From contig CBDUSP010000010.1 of the NCBI GenBank assembly GCA_965370365.1, forward strand, positions 1 to 31,865: a stretch of DNA of 31,865 bases, in the 5' to 3' direction. Shown one piece after another: positions 1 to 8,015 of this stretch. Below the pieces are notes generated by a model. The model did no database searches. It saw only the letters and a program-made list of their open reading frames with translations, and was not told where the DNA came from. The translations under genes were made by a program, and so were the position numbers. The DNA comes from DAIDHZ01 sp965370365 (lineage in GTDB: Bacteria > Chlamydiota > Chlamydiia > Chlamydiales > SM23-39). Each line of letters begins with the position of its first letter. Position 1 is the stretch's first letter.

Positions 1-304
1 CAACAACGACGGTTGATTTTGTACTTAATCCAAATCCAGGAACAATCGCCGGGACGGTCACTGGTTCGTCAAACCCGTTAGCAGGGGCTTTGATTGAGGT
101 ATTTCAAGGCCCTATTCTGATTGCATCAACGCTAACAGATGCACTTGGAGAGTATACAATTGGAGGCTTGGCTCCAGGAAGTTATATAGTTGAAGCCCTC
201 GCTAGTGGTTTTCAAGACGCGGTTGTAGGAGCATCTGTTACATCGGGAGCAACAACGACGGTTGATTTTGTACTTAATCCAAATCCAGGAACAATCGCCG
301 GGAC
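1..304 (+). repeat. Direct repeat, 249-bp period
   Basis: Positions 1-55 and 250-304 are identical over 55 bp. The offset is 249 bp, which is exactly 83 codons, one protein repeat unit. The identity at DNA level, while the rest of the units has diverged, suggests a recent unit duplication or gene conversion. More units are probably present upstream of the window. Confidence 0.9.
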
Positions 305-809
305 TGTTATAGATTGCACGAACCGCCCGCTGCGTGGGGCCGGTGTAAGCGTTTTCGATGGGTCGATTTTAATTGGTTTTGCTCTGACAGATCCGAGCGG
401 AAAATATAGCATTCCTAATCTTGCTGTAGGAATTGTTACGGTGACAGCGAGTAGTTCGAGTTTCGAGACTGGAGTTGCTCAGGCAATTGTAGTTGGAGGG
501 ATAACAACGACTGTAAACTTTAATTTGATCTCTCAATCGTTGCCCCCAGAGCAAATTCGGGGTAGCATTATCAACGATCAATATTTTACACAGGTCGATC
601 ATGTCCATGTAATTAAGTGGTCGGCAAGTCCTACACTCTGTATCACAAACTATCTTATTTATAGAAATGGGGAATTAATTAGTTCCGTGTCGCCTGAAAC
701 TTTAACATTTTTAGACCACGGAAGGAATGGGAAAAGAGATACATATGCTATTGTGACAGTGAATCAAGTTGGAGAGCTCAGCACCTCTGTCACAGTCACA
801 ATAGATTGA
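1..809 (+). CDS. Repeat-containing surface-type protein, 3' part only (carboxypeptidase-regulatory-like repeats)
   Basis: The reading frame is open from the first complete codon (position 3), so the true start lies upstream of the window; an apparent TTG start at 90 is internal. Two beta-sandwich repeats are visible, each about 83 residues, with the hallmark pattern of carboxypeptidase regulatory-like (CarboxypepD_reg/Cna-B-like) domains: AGTV at the start, a D-x-x-G-x-Y core (DALGEYTI, DPSGKYSI), then a TTTVDFVLNPNP-type end strand. The last ~90 residues differ and resemble a fibronectin-III-like module (IKWSASP, YLIYRNGE). Such repeats are usually found on secreted or surface proteins; no sorting signal or barrel can be seen in this part. 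It converges on rnhB with a gap of 26 bp. The function is not known. Confidence 0.75.
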   Translation, partial: TTTVDFVLNPNPGTIAGTVTGSSNPLAGALIEVFQGPILIASTLTDALGEYTIGGLAPGSYIVEALASGFQDAVVGASVTSGATTTVDFVLNPNPGTIAGTVIDCTNRPLRGAGVSVFDGSILIGFALTDPSGKYSIPNLAVGIVTVTASSSSFETGVAQAIVVGGITTTVNFNLISQSLPPEQIRGSIINDQYFTQVDHVHVIKWSASPTLCITNYLIYRNGELISSVSPETLTFLDHGRNGKRDTYAIVTVNQVGELSTSVTVTID

Positions 810-835
810 TAATTGTGTACTACGCTCATAATTCC

Positions 836-1459
836 CTAATATTTTGAGCGTGAATTGTACTTCTTCACAGGACTGAAATCCATCCGATGCTCTGGGCAGG
901 GACCCCATGTTTCAAGCGCTTCCATATGAATCTTTGTCCCATATCCCTTGTGTTTTTTAAAGCCGTACTCCGGCCATTTTTCATCAATTTTCTCCATTAT
1001 CCGATCTCGCAGGACCTTTGCGATAATAGAGGCTGCTGCAATTGAGACGGAGAGGGCATCTCCTCCGATGATCGTTTCTCTTGGAGTTGAAAAAAGCGGA
1101 GATCTGTTGCCATCGATGAGAAGATAGTCGGGGACTTGCTCCATCGCATCGACCGCTCTTTGCATGGCGAGGAAAGTGGCCTGGAGAATATTGATCTCAT
1201 CGATCTCTTTTGCGCTAGCTTTCCCCACACCAAAGATGACTCCTGGTGTATTTTTCAGTTGTTCAAACAAGAGTTCTCGTTGTTTAGGGGTAAGCTTTTT
1301 ACTGTCATTGAGAGAGTCAAAAGCAATGCCTGGAGGTAAGATACAGCTCGCTGCAACTACAGGTCCAGCAAGGGGGCCGCGCCCTGCTTCGTCAATGCCG
1401 GCAATTGCTTTAAAGCCTTTGGAAGCTAGTCGTTCTTCAAAAAGAGAGTGGGGAGACAT
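836..1459 (-). CDS. rnhB: Ribonuclease HII
   Basis: RNase HII cleaves the RNA strand of RNA-DNA hybrids and starts removal of single ribonucleotides from DNA. The 207-residue protein has the usual length for the family. The N-terminal motif AGIDEAGRGPLAGPVVAA carries the first two catalytic acids (D23, E24); DSKKLT (52-57), LLIDGN (D116) and GGD (D134) follow, then the SIAAASIIAKVLRD helix and HKGYGTK near the C-terminus. All expected metal-binding acids are present. It lies 27 bp downstream of the DedA-like gene on the same strand, so the two are probably co-transcribed, and it converges on the repeat-protein gene at its 3' end. Confidence 0.96.
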   Translation of the reverse strand: MSPHSLFEERLASKGFKAIAGIDEAGRGPLAGPVVAASCILPPGIAFDSLNDSKKLTPKQRELLFEQLKNTPGVIFGVGKASAKEIDEINILQATFLAMQRAVDAMEQVPDYLLIDGNRSPLFSTPRETIIGGDALSVSIAAASIIAKVLRDRIMEKIDEKWPEYGFKKHKGYGTKIHMEALETWGPCPEHRMDFSPVKKYNSRSKY

Positions 1460-1486
1460 ATCGGAGAGAGTATGTCAAAGAATCTT

Positions 1487-2077
1487 TTATTTTGCGAGGA
1501 ACCAGAGAAACGCAAAGGCAGCGGCGACTTTTACGCCGATGATGAGGAGGATCCTGTGGAAGTGACGATCCAAAAAGGATTTTACCTGATCGCCCCAAAT
1601 CATCATGGACCCGCCAATCAGAGCAAACCGAAGCAGTCTTGCGCACAGAAAATACGAAATAAAAGGGAGAATCCCCAAACGAAATGCTCCTGCAGAAAGA
1701 GTCAGAACTTTGATTGGGAAGGGAAGAAGAGCCCCGATGAAAACCATCCAGCTTTCATAGCGTTGGAATTGAAGAGAAATTTTTGCAAATGAAGCTGAGG
1801 AAACGATGTGAGGCACAATGTAAGGGCCTACGAGATCCCATACAAAATGGCCAAGGAGATATCCTACAAGCCCGCTTACAGTGGATGCAGCAGCCGCCAG
1901 TATAATGTAAGAAAATATTTTTCTTCGGTTCTGAAGGCAAAAGAACATTAAAACAGCATCAAGAGGCAAAAAGAGGGTGATTTCAAGAAAAAAGAGGACG
2001 CTGATCCAAAACGTTGAGCGTTTGGACTCTGCCTTCAAAATGGCCCAATTATAAAGTTTTGTTGTCTGGCCTTTCAT
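1487..2077 (-). CDS. DedA/VTT-type (YqaA-like) inner-membrane protein
   Basis: The 196-residue protein has about five hydrophobic segments and a pattern typical of the small YqaA/VTT ('SNARE-associated Golgi') branch of the DedA superfamily: an acidic residue followed by a proline turn near the start (FFLEITLFLPLDAVLMF), a small-residue-rich helix with a glycine pair (SGLVGYLLGHFVWD), and a second re-entrant-like motif (GALLPFPIKVLTLSAGAF). DedA relatives are linked to lipid carrier flipping and membrane homeostasis; the exact substrate here is unknown. It is the first gene of a likely two-gene unit with rnhB. Family assignment rests on pattern recognition. Confidence 0.7.
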   Translation of the reverse strand: MKGQTTKLYNWAILKAESKRSTFWISVLFFLEITLFLPLDAVLMFFCLQNRRKIFSYIILAAAASTVSGLVGYLLGHFVWDLVGPYIVPHIVSSASFAKISLQFQRYESWMVFIGALLPFPIKVLTLSAGAFRLGILPFISYFLCARLLRFALIGGSMMIWGDQVKSFLDRHFHRILLIIGVKVAAAFAFLWFLAK

Positions 2078-2145
2078 CTCTATCTCTTAATCTGGGCCTC
2101 AGTTTAATTGTTTTGCGCTTTAAATTAAATAGGGTAAAGAAATTT

Positions 2146-2799
2146 TTATTTAAAAAGATTTGGAAGGAGCTGTCTAGGAATGTCTAAGGGCTGTTGAAAG
2201 AGATTGAACTTGTCCATAAGGTCTTTCATCATGAGTCTGAAAATGGCTTTTTCAATCTCCCCGATGGGGATGCCGGTCTCATTAGAGATATTGTGGAATT
2301 GCATCCTTCGGATGGTTGGATACCGTTTTTTTCGTCCATTTGCTTGGACAACTTCAACGGTCAGGTTTTCAAGAACCAAGGTTCGAATAAGGTAGTCTCT
2401 CCCTTCCGCCTTTGAGGAATCTTCCTCTCCGAGCATGTGTGTCCAGTTTGTCGTGCCATCTTGATAGTATTCAAGTCCGACAAAGATGTTTGCAATGTTG
2501 ATCTGATCGATAATAAGGGGGTTGTTCAGGATTTTGGGGGTCTCTGTAGAGACATCGATTGTTTTTGCAGAAAAAGAGGTGTGTGTTCTGGAGTTAGAAG
2601 GTGTTCCAATCCAAAGGTCTTGGATATCGATCTCCGTTTTTGTAATGTCTAAAACTTGAATGTCGACGGGGACGCCACCTAAGTGTTTTGAGATGAAGTG
2701 AGCGGCAACAGAGGTTCTTTTTTCCCAAACAAGCCACGAGGCTCCGAGTAAGATGAGAATAAGAGCTACAACAATCCCGATAATTTTGCGCATAATCAT
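2146..2799 (-). CDS. Membrane-anchored hypothetical protein, AsmA-like flavour
   Basis: This 217-residue protein begins with one strong hydrophobic segment (IIGIVVALILILLGASWLVW) that can act as signal anchor, leaving the rest outside the cytoplasm. The body alternates short beta-strand-like stretches such as VDIQVLDITKTEIDIQDL and PLIIDQINIANIFVGLEY, followed by GTTNW. That strand rhythm resembles the repeats of AsmA/DUF748-type envelope proteins, but the match is weak and the protein is much shorter. The start could equally be the ATG two codons downstream; no strong ribosome-binding site decides it. I do not recognise a specific family. It is separated from the DedA-like gene by 68 bp. Confidence 0.6.
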   Translation of the reverse strand: MIMRKIIGIVVALILILLGASWLVWEKRTSVAAHFISKHLGGVPVDIQVLDITKTEIDIQDLWIGTPSNSRTHTSFSAKTIDVSTETPKILNNPLIIDQINIANIFVGLEYYQDGTTNWTHMLGEEDSSKAEGRDYLIRTLVLENLTVEVVQANGRKKRYPTIRRMQFHNISNETGIPIGEIEKAIFRLMMKDLMDKFNLFQQPLDIPRQLLPNLFK

Positions 2800-2866
2800 T
2801 TGAATAAACGATTTAGGCTATTTCAAGCAAATATACCGAACCCTTGAGCTGAGTTCGGTACTAATC

Positions 2867-3685
2867 CTATCCAGTAACTGCTTTGATAGCTGCTTTGGTA
2901 GCCTCATCTGAGCATGTCTGAACACTTGCTTTCAAGCTCGGCTTAAAGGCATTCGTAAGCACAGTAACCACTTTTGAGATTGTCTGAACACTTGCTTTCA
3001 AGATCGGCTTAAAGGCTGTTTCTAAGTCTGCCCTAAAGAACCAGCCAAGTAGTCCAACAGTCGCAATTGTGAGGGTTGTTCTTGGGTGATTCCAACAGGG
3101 AGTCCCGACTGTTTTAACCGCATCAACAGTAGCACTTGCAACTTTCTTGGTGTAAGCAACTGTGTCAGATACAAGTACAGAGACTTTTTCAGGAACGAAG
3201 ATTGTCGCAAACACAGCGCCGGCAAGAACAGGAACTGCTATATGAGGGGAATTATGGATTGTTTCAACTGCTTTCTTCGCAAGTGGAGCTACATAACTTG
3301 TCAAAAGAGGGATAGAACTGATTACCTTAGTTACTCTTTCTAGGAGGGCATTTCCTGCAAAACCTTCAAGTGCTGAAGAGTAATCCATGTCAGAGAGGGT
3401 TTTTACTACAATCCCTACAGGAACTCCTGCTCCTAGAACCCATCGGATCATAGAAGGAAGTGTATATGCATAGCTCTGACCTACGTTATTGAGGATCTTT
3501 GCCCGAATGTTTGGATGGATTTTCCTCTGATCAATTTCACTGAGGCCCTTTAATATTTCTGCCGCTACGCCGCCAACGCTGTCTGTTGGTATGTTGATTT
3601 TATAGAATTCGTTTCCAATCGAATCAAATTCTCTTGTAACAACGGCATCACCTGGATATAAATTAATAGAGACTTCTGAACTCAT
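2867..3685 (-). CDS. Hypothetical protein with C-terminal 22-residue repeat
   Basis: This 272-residue protein is not recognised. A good ribosome-binding site (AAGGAAG, 6-7 nt from ATG) supports the start. The N-terminal ~100 residues look soluble. Residues ~85-230 hold several moderately hydrophobic segments (for example HIAVPVLAGAVFATIFVP and TLTIATVGLLGWFF) that could be membrane-associated. The C-terminus carries two copies of the motif FKPxLKASVQT 22 residues apart, from a 36-bp direct repeat in the DNA. The layout (short soluble head, paired hydrophobic segments) is seen in many chlamydial inclusion-membrane or secreted proteins, but this is only a resemblance. It stands alone, downstream of the groEL terminator. 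Confidence 0.6.
   Translation of the reverse strand: MSSEVSINLYPGDAVVTREFDSIGNEFYKINIPTDSVGGVAAEILKGLSEIDQRKIHPNIRAKILNNVGQSYAYTLPSMIRWVLGAGVPVGIVVKTLSDMDYSSALEGFAGNALLERVTKVISSIPLLTSYVAPLAKKAVETIHNSPHIAVPVLAGAVFATIFVPEKVSVLVSDTVAYTKKVASATVDAVKTVGTPCWNHPRTTLTIATVGLLGWFFRADLETAFKPILKASVQTISKVVTVLTNAFKPSLKASVQTCSDEATKAAIKAVTG
2915..3016 (-). repeat. 36-bp direct repeat inside the hypothetical gene
   Basis: Positions 2915-2950 and 2981-3016 match in 35 of 36 bases. The offset of 66 bp is 22 codons, so the reading frame is kept and the peptide FKPxLKASVQT is doubled. Confidence 0.9.
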
Positions 3686-3754
3686 AATCTTCCTTTATAT
3701 GTTTTCGCTAATAATATAATAAGTAAGGCTGTTTTATGTCTACTGTATTCATTT

Positions 3755-3792
3755 TTATAAAAAAAGGGCCCAAGGAAATCCTTGAGCCCTTT
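3755..3792 (-). terminator. Rho-independent terminator of groES-groEL
   Basis: Read on the minus strand just after the groEL stop, a 14-bp stem (3779-3792 with 3763-3776, one G-T wobble, GGGCTC/GGGCCC core, very tight loop) runs into a tract of seven T residues. This is the clearest intrinsic terminator in the window and marks the end of the groE operon. Confidence 0.85.
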
Positions 3793-3822
3793 AAAACAAG
3801 ATAGTTGGGACTAAAAATTCAA

Positions 3823-5448
3823 TTAATAGTCCATGCCAGCGCCCGCAGGGACAGCATCTGGTTTTTCTTGGATCTCATCTGTAATGATCGCCTCTGTTGT
3901 GAGGAGAAGACCTGCGATCGAAGAGGCAAACTGGATTGCGCATCGAACGACCTTTGTTGGGTCGATGATCCCTTTTTCTACCATATCCACGTAAGCATCT
4001 TCTCTTGCATCATAGCCTTCATGCTTTTTCATAGAAGTTACTTTTTGAACAATAATAGATCCTTCTTGACCAGCATTCTCAGCAATTTGTCTTAAGGGGT
4101 AGGAAAGCGAGCGTGCGATGATCTCTGCACCGAGCTTGGTATCTCCCTTAAGGCCAGCAATTGTCTTTTCAAGCGCGCTTAAAGAGCGAATGAGCGCTGT
4201 CCCGCCACCAGGAACAATCCCCTCTTCAACGGCAGCTTTTGTCGCTTCTTTCGCATCATCTACGCGATCTTTTTTCTCTTTCATTTCAACTTCTGTTGCA
4301 GCGCCAACGCGAATCACGCCGACTCCACCAGAGAGCTTTGCAAGGCGCTCTTGAAGTTTTTCTTTGTCATAGTCAGATGTTGCTTCCTCGATCTGTCTTT
4401 TTAAAAGAGCTACGCGATCTTGAATCGCTTTTTTATCTCCTGCGCCATCGATCAAGGTTGTGTCGTCTTTTTTGACGAGCACTTTTTTAACGGTTCCAAG
4501 CATATCGATTGTGACTTTATCGAGCTGGATGCCAAGCTCTTCACTCACGAACTGTCCACCTGTTAGAATCGCGATATCTTCAAGCATTGCTTTGCGTCTA
4601 TCACCAAAGCCTGGAGCTTTTACAGCAACGACTTTAAGCCCTGCGCGAAGTCGATTGACAACGAGTGTTGCAAGTGCCTCACCATCAATGTCTTCTGCGA
4701 TAATGAGAAGGGGTTTTCCAGATTCTGCAACGGTTTGGAGAACGGGAAGGAACTCTTTCATTGAAGAGATTTTTTTCTCGTAAATAAGAACGTACGCGCT
4801 TTCGTATTCGCACACGAGGGTCTCTGGATTTGTTGCGAAGTAGGAGGAGGCGTATCCACGATCAAAACTCATCCCTTTAACAACCTCAAGTGTTGTTTCA
4901 AAGCCTTTTGCTTCTTCAACGGTGATTGTTCCGTCTTTGCCAACCTTTCCCATTGCCTGTGCAATGATCGATCCAATCTCAGAATCGCCATTTGCGGAAA
5001 TGGTTGCGACTTGCTCGATTTCCTTAGAGTCTTTGATGGGCTTGCTCATTGTTTTGAGCTCATCTGTGACGGTTTTTACTGCAAGTTCAATCCCTTTTTT
5101 GATTTCCATTGGGTTTGCGCCGGCTGTTACATTGCGAAGGCCTTCAGTGTAAATGGCTTCTGCAAGAACTGTTGCAGTTGTTGTTCCGTCGCCGGCTGTA
5201 TCGGCAGTTTTACTGGCCACTTCTTTGACCATCTGCGCGCCCATATTCTCGTGCTTATCTTCAAGTTCGATCTCTTTTGCAACGGTAACTCCGTCTTTTG
5301 TGATTTTTGGGGAGCCGAATTTTGAGTCGATAATTACATTTCGCCCTTTGGGGCCAAGAGTGACCTTAACGGTGGATGCAAGGGTACGAACGCCTTTGAG
5401 AATTTTTTGACGCGCATCTTCTTTAAATTTAATGTTTTTTGGTGCCAT
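3823..5448 (-). CDS. groEL: 60-kDa chaperonin GroEL
   Basis: GroEL forms the 14-mer folding chamber that works with GroES in the cytoplasm, using ATP. The 541-residue protein has the normal length. Visible landmarks are LGPKGRNVII (31-40), the ATP-site motif DGTTTATVLA (D87 to T91), the apical-domain substrate region around residues 190-370 and the equatorial EEGIVPGGGTALIR. The C-terminus ends in GAGMDY without the GGM repeats of E. coli GroEL, as is common outside gammaproteobacteria. It starts 6 bp after the groES stop, so the two are one operon. Chlamydiae carry several GroEL paralogues; linkage to groES and pepF marks this one as the main chaperonin (GroEL1). Confidence 0.98.
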   Translation of the reverse strand: MAPKNIKFKEDARQKILKGVRTLASTVKVTLGPKGRNVIIDSKFGSPKITKDGVTVAKEIELEDKHENMGAQMVKEVASKTADTAGDGTTTATVLAEAIYTEGLRNVTAGANPMEIKKGIELAVKTVTDELKTMSKPIKDSKEIEQVATISANGDSEIGSIIAQAMGKVGKDGTITVEEAKGFETTLEVVKGMSFDRGYASSYFATNPETLVCEYESAYVLIYEKKISSMKEFLPVLQTVAESGKPLLIIAEDIDGEALATLVVNRLRAGLKVVAVKAPGFGDRRKAMLEDIAILTGGQFVSEELGIQLDKVTIDMLGTVKKVLVKKDDTTLIDGAGDKKAIQDRVALLKRQIEEATSDYDKEKLQERLAKLSGGVGVIRVGAATEVEMKEKKDRVDDAKEATKAAVEEGIVPGGGTALIRSLSALEKTIAGLKGDTKLGAEIIARSLSYPLRQIAENAGQEGSIIVQKVTSMKKHEGYDAREDAYVDMVEKGIIDPTKVVRCAIQFASSIAGLLLTTEAIITDEIQEKPDAVPAGAGMDY

Positions 5449-5454
5449 GATTTC

Positions 5455-5769
5455 CTATTCTCCAATGATTGCGATGATGTCTTCTGCTTTAACAATGATG
5501 TACTCTTCATCGTCGAGCGTTACTTCTTGTCCTGAATATTTATCCATGAGAACAACGTCGCCATTTTTTACAGGCATTGGAAGGGTTTTTCCGTCATCTG
5601 ATTTTTTTCCAGGTCCAACTGCCACAACGCGCGCGCTTTCTTGTTTTTTCTTTGCGCTGTCAGGAAGGATAATTCCGCCCTTCATTGTCTCTTCAGGCTC
5701 GAGTCTTTGGACAAGAACGCGGCTGCCAAGCGGCTTTAAAGTGATTTTTTTTGCTGTTTGCTGAGTCAT
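5455..5769 (-). CDS. groES: 10-kDa co-chaperonin GroES
   Basis: GroES caps the GroEL ring. The 104-residue protein shows the family's start (LKPLGSRVLVQRLEPEE), the mobile-loop region KGGIILPDSAKKK with the conserved G-I-hydrophobic triplet that binds GroEL, GxVVAVGPGK, GDVVLMDKYSG and the C-terminal EYIIVKAEDIIAIIG. It is about 8 residues longer than E. coli GroES because of the N-terminal MTQQTAKK. A GGAG ribosome-binding site lies 10 nt before the ATG. It is first in the groES-groEL operon and divergent from pepF. Confidence 0.98.
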   Translation of the reverse strand: MTQQTAKKITLKPLGSRVLVQRLEPEETMKGGIILPDSAKKKQESARVVAVGPGKKSDDGKTLPMPVKNGDVVLMDKYSGQEVTLDDEEYIIVKAEDIIAIIGE

Positions 5770-5802
5770 GTGATACGATCTCCATTTTGGTTTTCAAAAG
5801 GA

Positions 5803-5831
5803 AGTGTATCGAATGATGTCATTTTTCGCAA
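5803..5831 (-). promoter_or_regulatory. Candidate sigma70-type promoter for groES-groEL
   Basis: On the minus strand, TTGCGA (5826-5831) and TACACT (5803-5808) are separated by 17 bp, four of six matches in each hexamer. Transcription would start about 25-30 bp before the groES ATG. The site overlaps the start region of the divergent pepF. No CIRCE operator (TTAGCACTC-N9-GAGTGCTAA) is present nearby. Confidence 0.45.
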
Positions 5832-7729
5832 GCCTTTTTAGCAAACGGTCTGTTCGACTGCTAATCTTTTTGTGTTTTGCTATTCAGCTTCCGTGTAACG
5901 CAAATAATTTAAAGGAAAATTCGATGCCTAAGTCTCGTGAAGAAGTCCCTGAAAAAGATCGTTGGAATGTTTCTGCGCTCTACGCTGATAAGCAAGCGTG
6001 GTCGAAAGACTTTTTAGAGATTCGGGGGAAGGGAAAAGAGCCATCTTTTCCGAATCTAAAAGCGCATCAAGGGCATTTAAAAGATCCCAAAGCGGCGTCT
6101 GCTTTTTTTGCTGCTTATTTTGATCTCGATCGCAAGCTTTCCAAACTCTATACCTACGCGCATCTTCGCTCAGATGAAGACCTTGGAAATGATGAATTTA
6201 AATCTGATCTTGGAAGGATTTCCGAGCTTTTTCATGCATTTGGACTCGAGACCTCTTGGGTGGAGCCTGAAATCCTCTCTTTGAGCGAAGCGGATTACCA
6301 ACTTCTTGTGAAGAATCCCGGCTTAAAAGACTACACATTCCACTTGGAAAAAATCGGAAGAATGCGACCACACACATTAAGCTCAAGCCAAGAGGAGCTT
6401 GTTGCTTTAACGGGAAGAGCTCTTGGAGCCTCGCATCGATCTTTTGGAGCGTTGAATAATGCCGATCTTACCTTTGATCCGGCGGTAGACTCAAAAGGGA
6501 AAGAACATCCTCTTTCTAACGGCTCTTACTTAAGTCACTTAAGAAGTCCCGATCGCGCTTTAAGGAAGAGTGCTTTTTTGAACTTGCATGCGGGCTACGA
6601 AAAGTTTGCGAACACGCTTTGTGAGCTTATTCAAGGACAAGTTCAAAGCCATTTATTCACAGCAAAAGCGCGTAAGTTTGACAGCTGTCTTGAATCGGCG
6701 CTTCATCCTCATGCAATTGACAAAGAAGTCTATACGAATTTAATTGCCGCAGTGCGAAAGAATCTTCCCTTGATGCATGAGTACGTTGCATTTCGAAAAG
6801 AACAAATGGGACTCGATAAGATTCACATTTACGATCTTTATTCACCGCTTGTTCAGGAAGTGGATATCAAGATGGACTATAAAGAGGCTTGCGAGGTTGT
6901 TGCAAATTCTGTGGGGCCTCTCGGAGAGAAGTATCAAGACGTTTTGAGAAAGGGGCTTGTGCAGGATCGCTGGGTTGACGTCTTTGAAAATACGCGCAAA
7001 CGCGGGGGCGCATATTCAAGTGGTTGCTATGACAGCATGCCCTACATTTTGATGAACTATCATGGGACGTTTGGCGATGTGACAACGCTTGCTCATGAAG
7101 CCGGCCATAGCATGCATAGCTTTTTGAGTCGAACCAATCAGTCCTATGTCTACTCAGACTATCCAATTTTTGTTGCAGAAGTGGCCTCTACCTTTAACGA
7201 ACAGCTTCTGTTAAAGATGATGAAGGAAAATGCAAAAAGCAACGAAGAGCTTGCCTATCTCGTCAATGATGAGATTGAAAGGATTCGGGGGACGATTTTC
7301 CGCCAGACGATGTTTGCTGAGTTCGAGTTGCAGCTCCACACTTGGGCCGAAGAGGGGGTTCCTCTAACACCCGAGCTTTTGAAGGAGACCTATCTTAAGC
7401 TTAATCGCGATTATTATGGTCCTGATTTGGTCCTTGATCCAGAGCTTGCAATTGAGTGGGCGCGCATTCCTCACTTTTATTACAACTTCTACGTGTACCA
7501 ATACGCGACGGGACTGAGCGCTGCAATGGCATTGAATCAAAAAGCGCTTGCATCTGAAGAGGCTTTGAGCCGATACTTAGAATTTCTCTCCTCTGGAGGG
7601 AGTCAATATCCGCTTGATCTTTTAGAAAAAGCGGGAGTCGATATGCGGTCTCCTGAGCCTGTAGATGCGGCTTTAAGCCGCTTTAAGGATCTCACGGTCC
7701 AGTTAAAAGAATTAATGGATAAATCTTAG
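5813..7729 (+). CDS. pepF: Oligoendopeptidase F (M3B metallopeptidase) with N-terminal signal-like extension
   Basis: PepF hydrolyses short peptides using zinc. The catalytic motif HEAGH is at residues 428-432 (counted from ATG 5813), inside the LAHEAGHSMHSFLS helix, with the third zinc ligand expected in the downstream EVASTFNEQLL motif. The N-terminal PepF domain begins at EEVPEKDRWNVSALY. I chose ATG 5813, which has an AAGGAA site upstream; a GTG at 5804 is in frame too. From this start the protein has a signal-peptide-like head (KRSVRL, then LIFLCFAIQLPCNA), unusual for PepF, which is normally cytoplasmic. A second in-frame ATG at 5924 has its own AAAGGA and gives the canonical length of about 601 residues. 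The pepF/groES/groEL neighbourhood is conserved in chlamydiae. Confidence 0.95.
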   Translation: MMSFFASLFSKRSVRLLIFLCFAIQLPCNANNLKENSMPKSREEVPEKDRWNVSALYADKQAWSKDFLEIRGKGKEPSFPNLKAHQGHLKDPKAASAFFAAYFDLDRKLSKLYTYAHLRSDEDLGNDEFKSDLGRISELFHAFGLETSWVEPEILSLSEADYQLLVKNPGLKDYTFHLEKIGRMRPHTLSSSQEELVALTGRALGASHRSFGALNNADLTFDPAVDSKGKEHPLSNGSYLSHLRSPDRALRKSAFLNLHAGYEKFANTLCELIQGQVQSHLFTAKARKFDSCLESALHPHAIDKEVYTNLIAAVRKNLPLMHEYVAFRKEQMGLDKIHIYDLYSPLVQEVDIKMDYKEACEVVANSVGPLGEKYQDVLRKGLVQDRWVDVFENTRKRGGAYSSGCYDSMPYILMNYHGTFGDVTTLAHEAGHSMHSFLSRTNQSYVYSDYPIFVAEVASTFNEQLLLKMMKENAKSNEELAYLVNDEIERIRGTIFRQTMFAEFELQLHTWAEEGVPLTPELLKETYLKLNRDYYGPDLVLDPELAIEWARIPHFYYNFYVYQYATGLSAAMALNQKALASEEALSRYLEFLSSGGSQYPLDLLEKAGVDMRSPEPVDAALSRFKDLTVQLKELMDKS

Positions 7730-7736
7730 AAATAAT

Positions 7737-8015
7737 ATGAAAAATAAAATTAAAGGATCGTTTGTTGTTCTCAATGAGAAAGGGTTGCATACGCGCCCTT
7801 CGACTGAGCTTGTAAAATGCGCTGCAAATTTTGGTGCAGAAATTTATCTATCCTATCGCAATTACGTGGTGAATGCGAAGTCGATTCTTGGGATTTTGAT
7901 GCTCGCTGCTGAAAAGGGATCGAAAATCGTCGTTGAGGCGGCGGGTGATGATGCAGAAGCTGCGATAAGTGCCATCTTGGAGCTTGCTCAAGGCAAGTTC
8001 AATATCAAATATTGA
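7737..8015 (+). CDS. ptsH: HPr-like phosphocarrier protein
   Basis: HPr passes phosphate from enzyme I to sugar-specific PTS components or acts as regulator. The 92-residue protein has the active-site motif KGLHTRPSTELV with H18 as the phospho-acceptor histidine, and the second motif VVNAKSILGILMLAA where S49 corresponds to the regulatory serine phosphorylated by HPr kinase in many bacteria. Length and motif spacing match the family. It starts 7 bp after pepF, so it is probably co-transcribed. No ptsI (enzyme I) lies next to it here, although the two are often neighbours; this leaves open whether it is the main HPr or a regulatory paralogue. It overlaps rpiA convergently by 11 bp. Confidence 0.93.
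   Translation: MKNKIKGSFVVLNEKGLHTRPSTELVKCAANFGAEIYLSYRNYVVNAKSILGILMLAAEKGSKIVVEAAGDDAEAAISAILELAQGKFNIKY

Noticed and set aside
822..851. 7-bp stem between the convergent repeat-protein gene and rnhB as a two-way terminator
   Set aside because: The stem is short with a 16-nt loop, overlaps the rnhB end and lacks a convincing T-tract.
3690..3760. AT-rich stretch before the gene at 2867-3685 as promoter
   Set aside because: Several TATTAT-like hexamers are present, but none has a credible -35 partner, so no site could be chosen.
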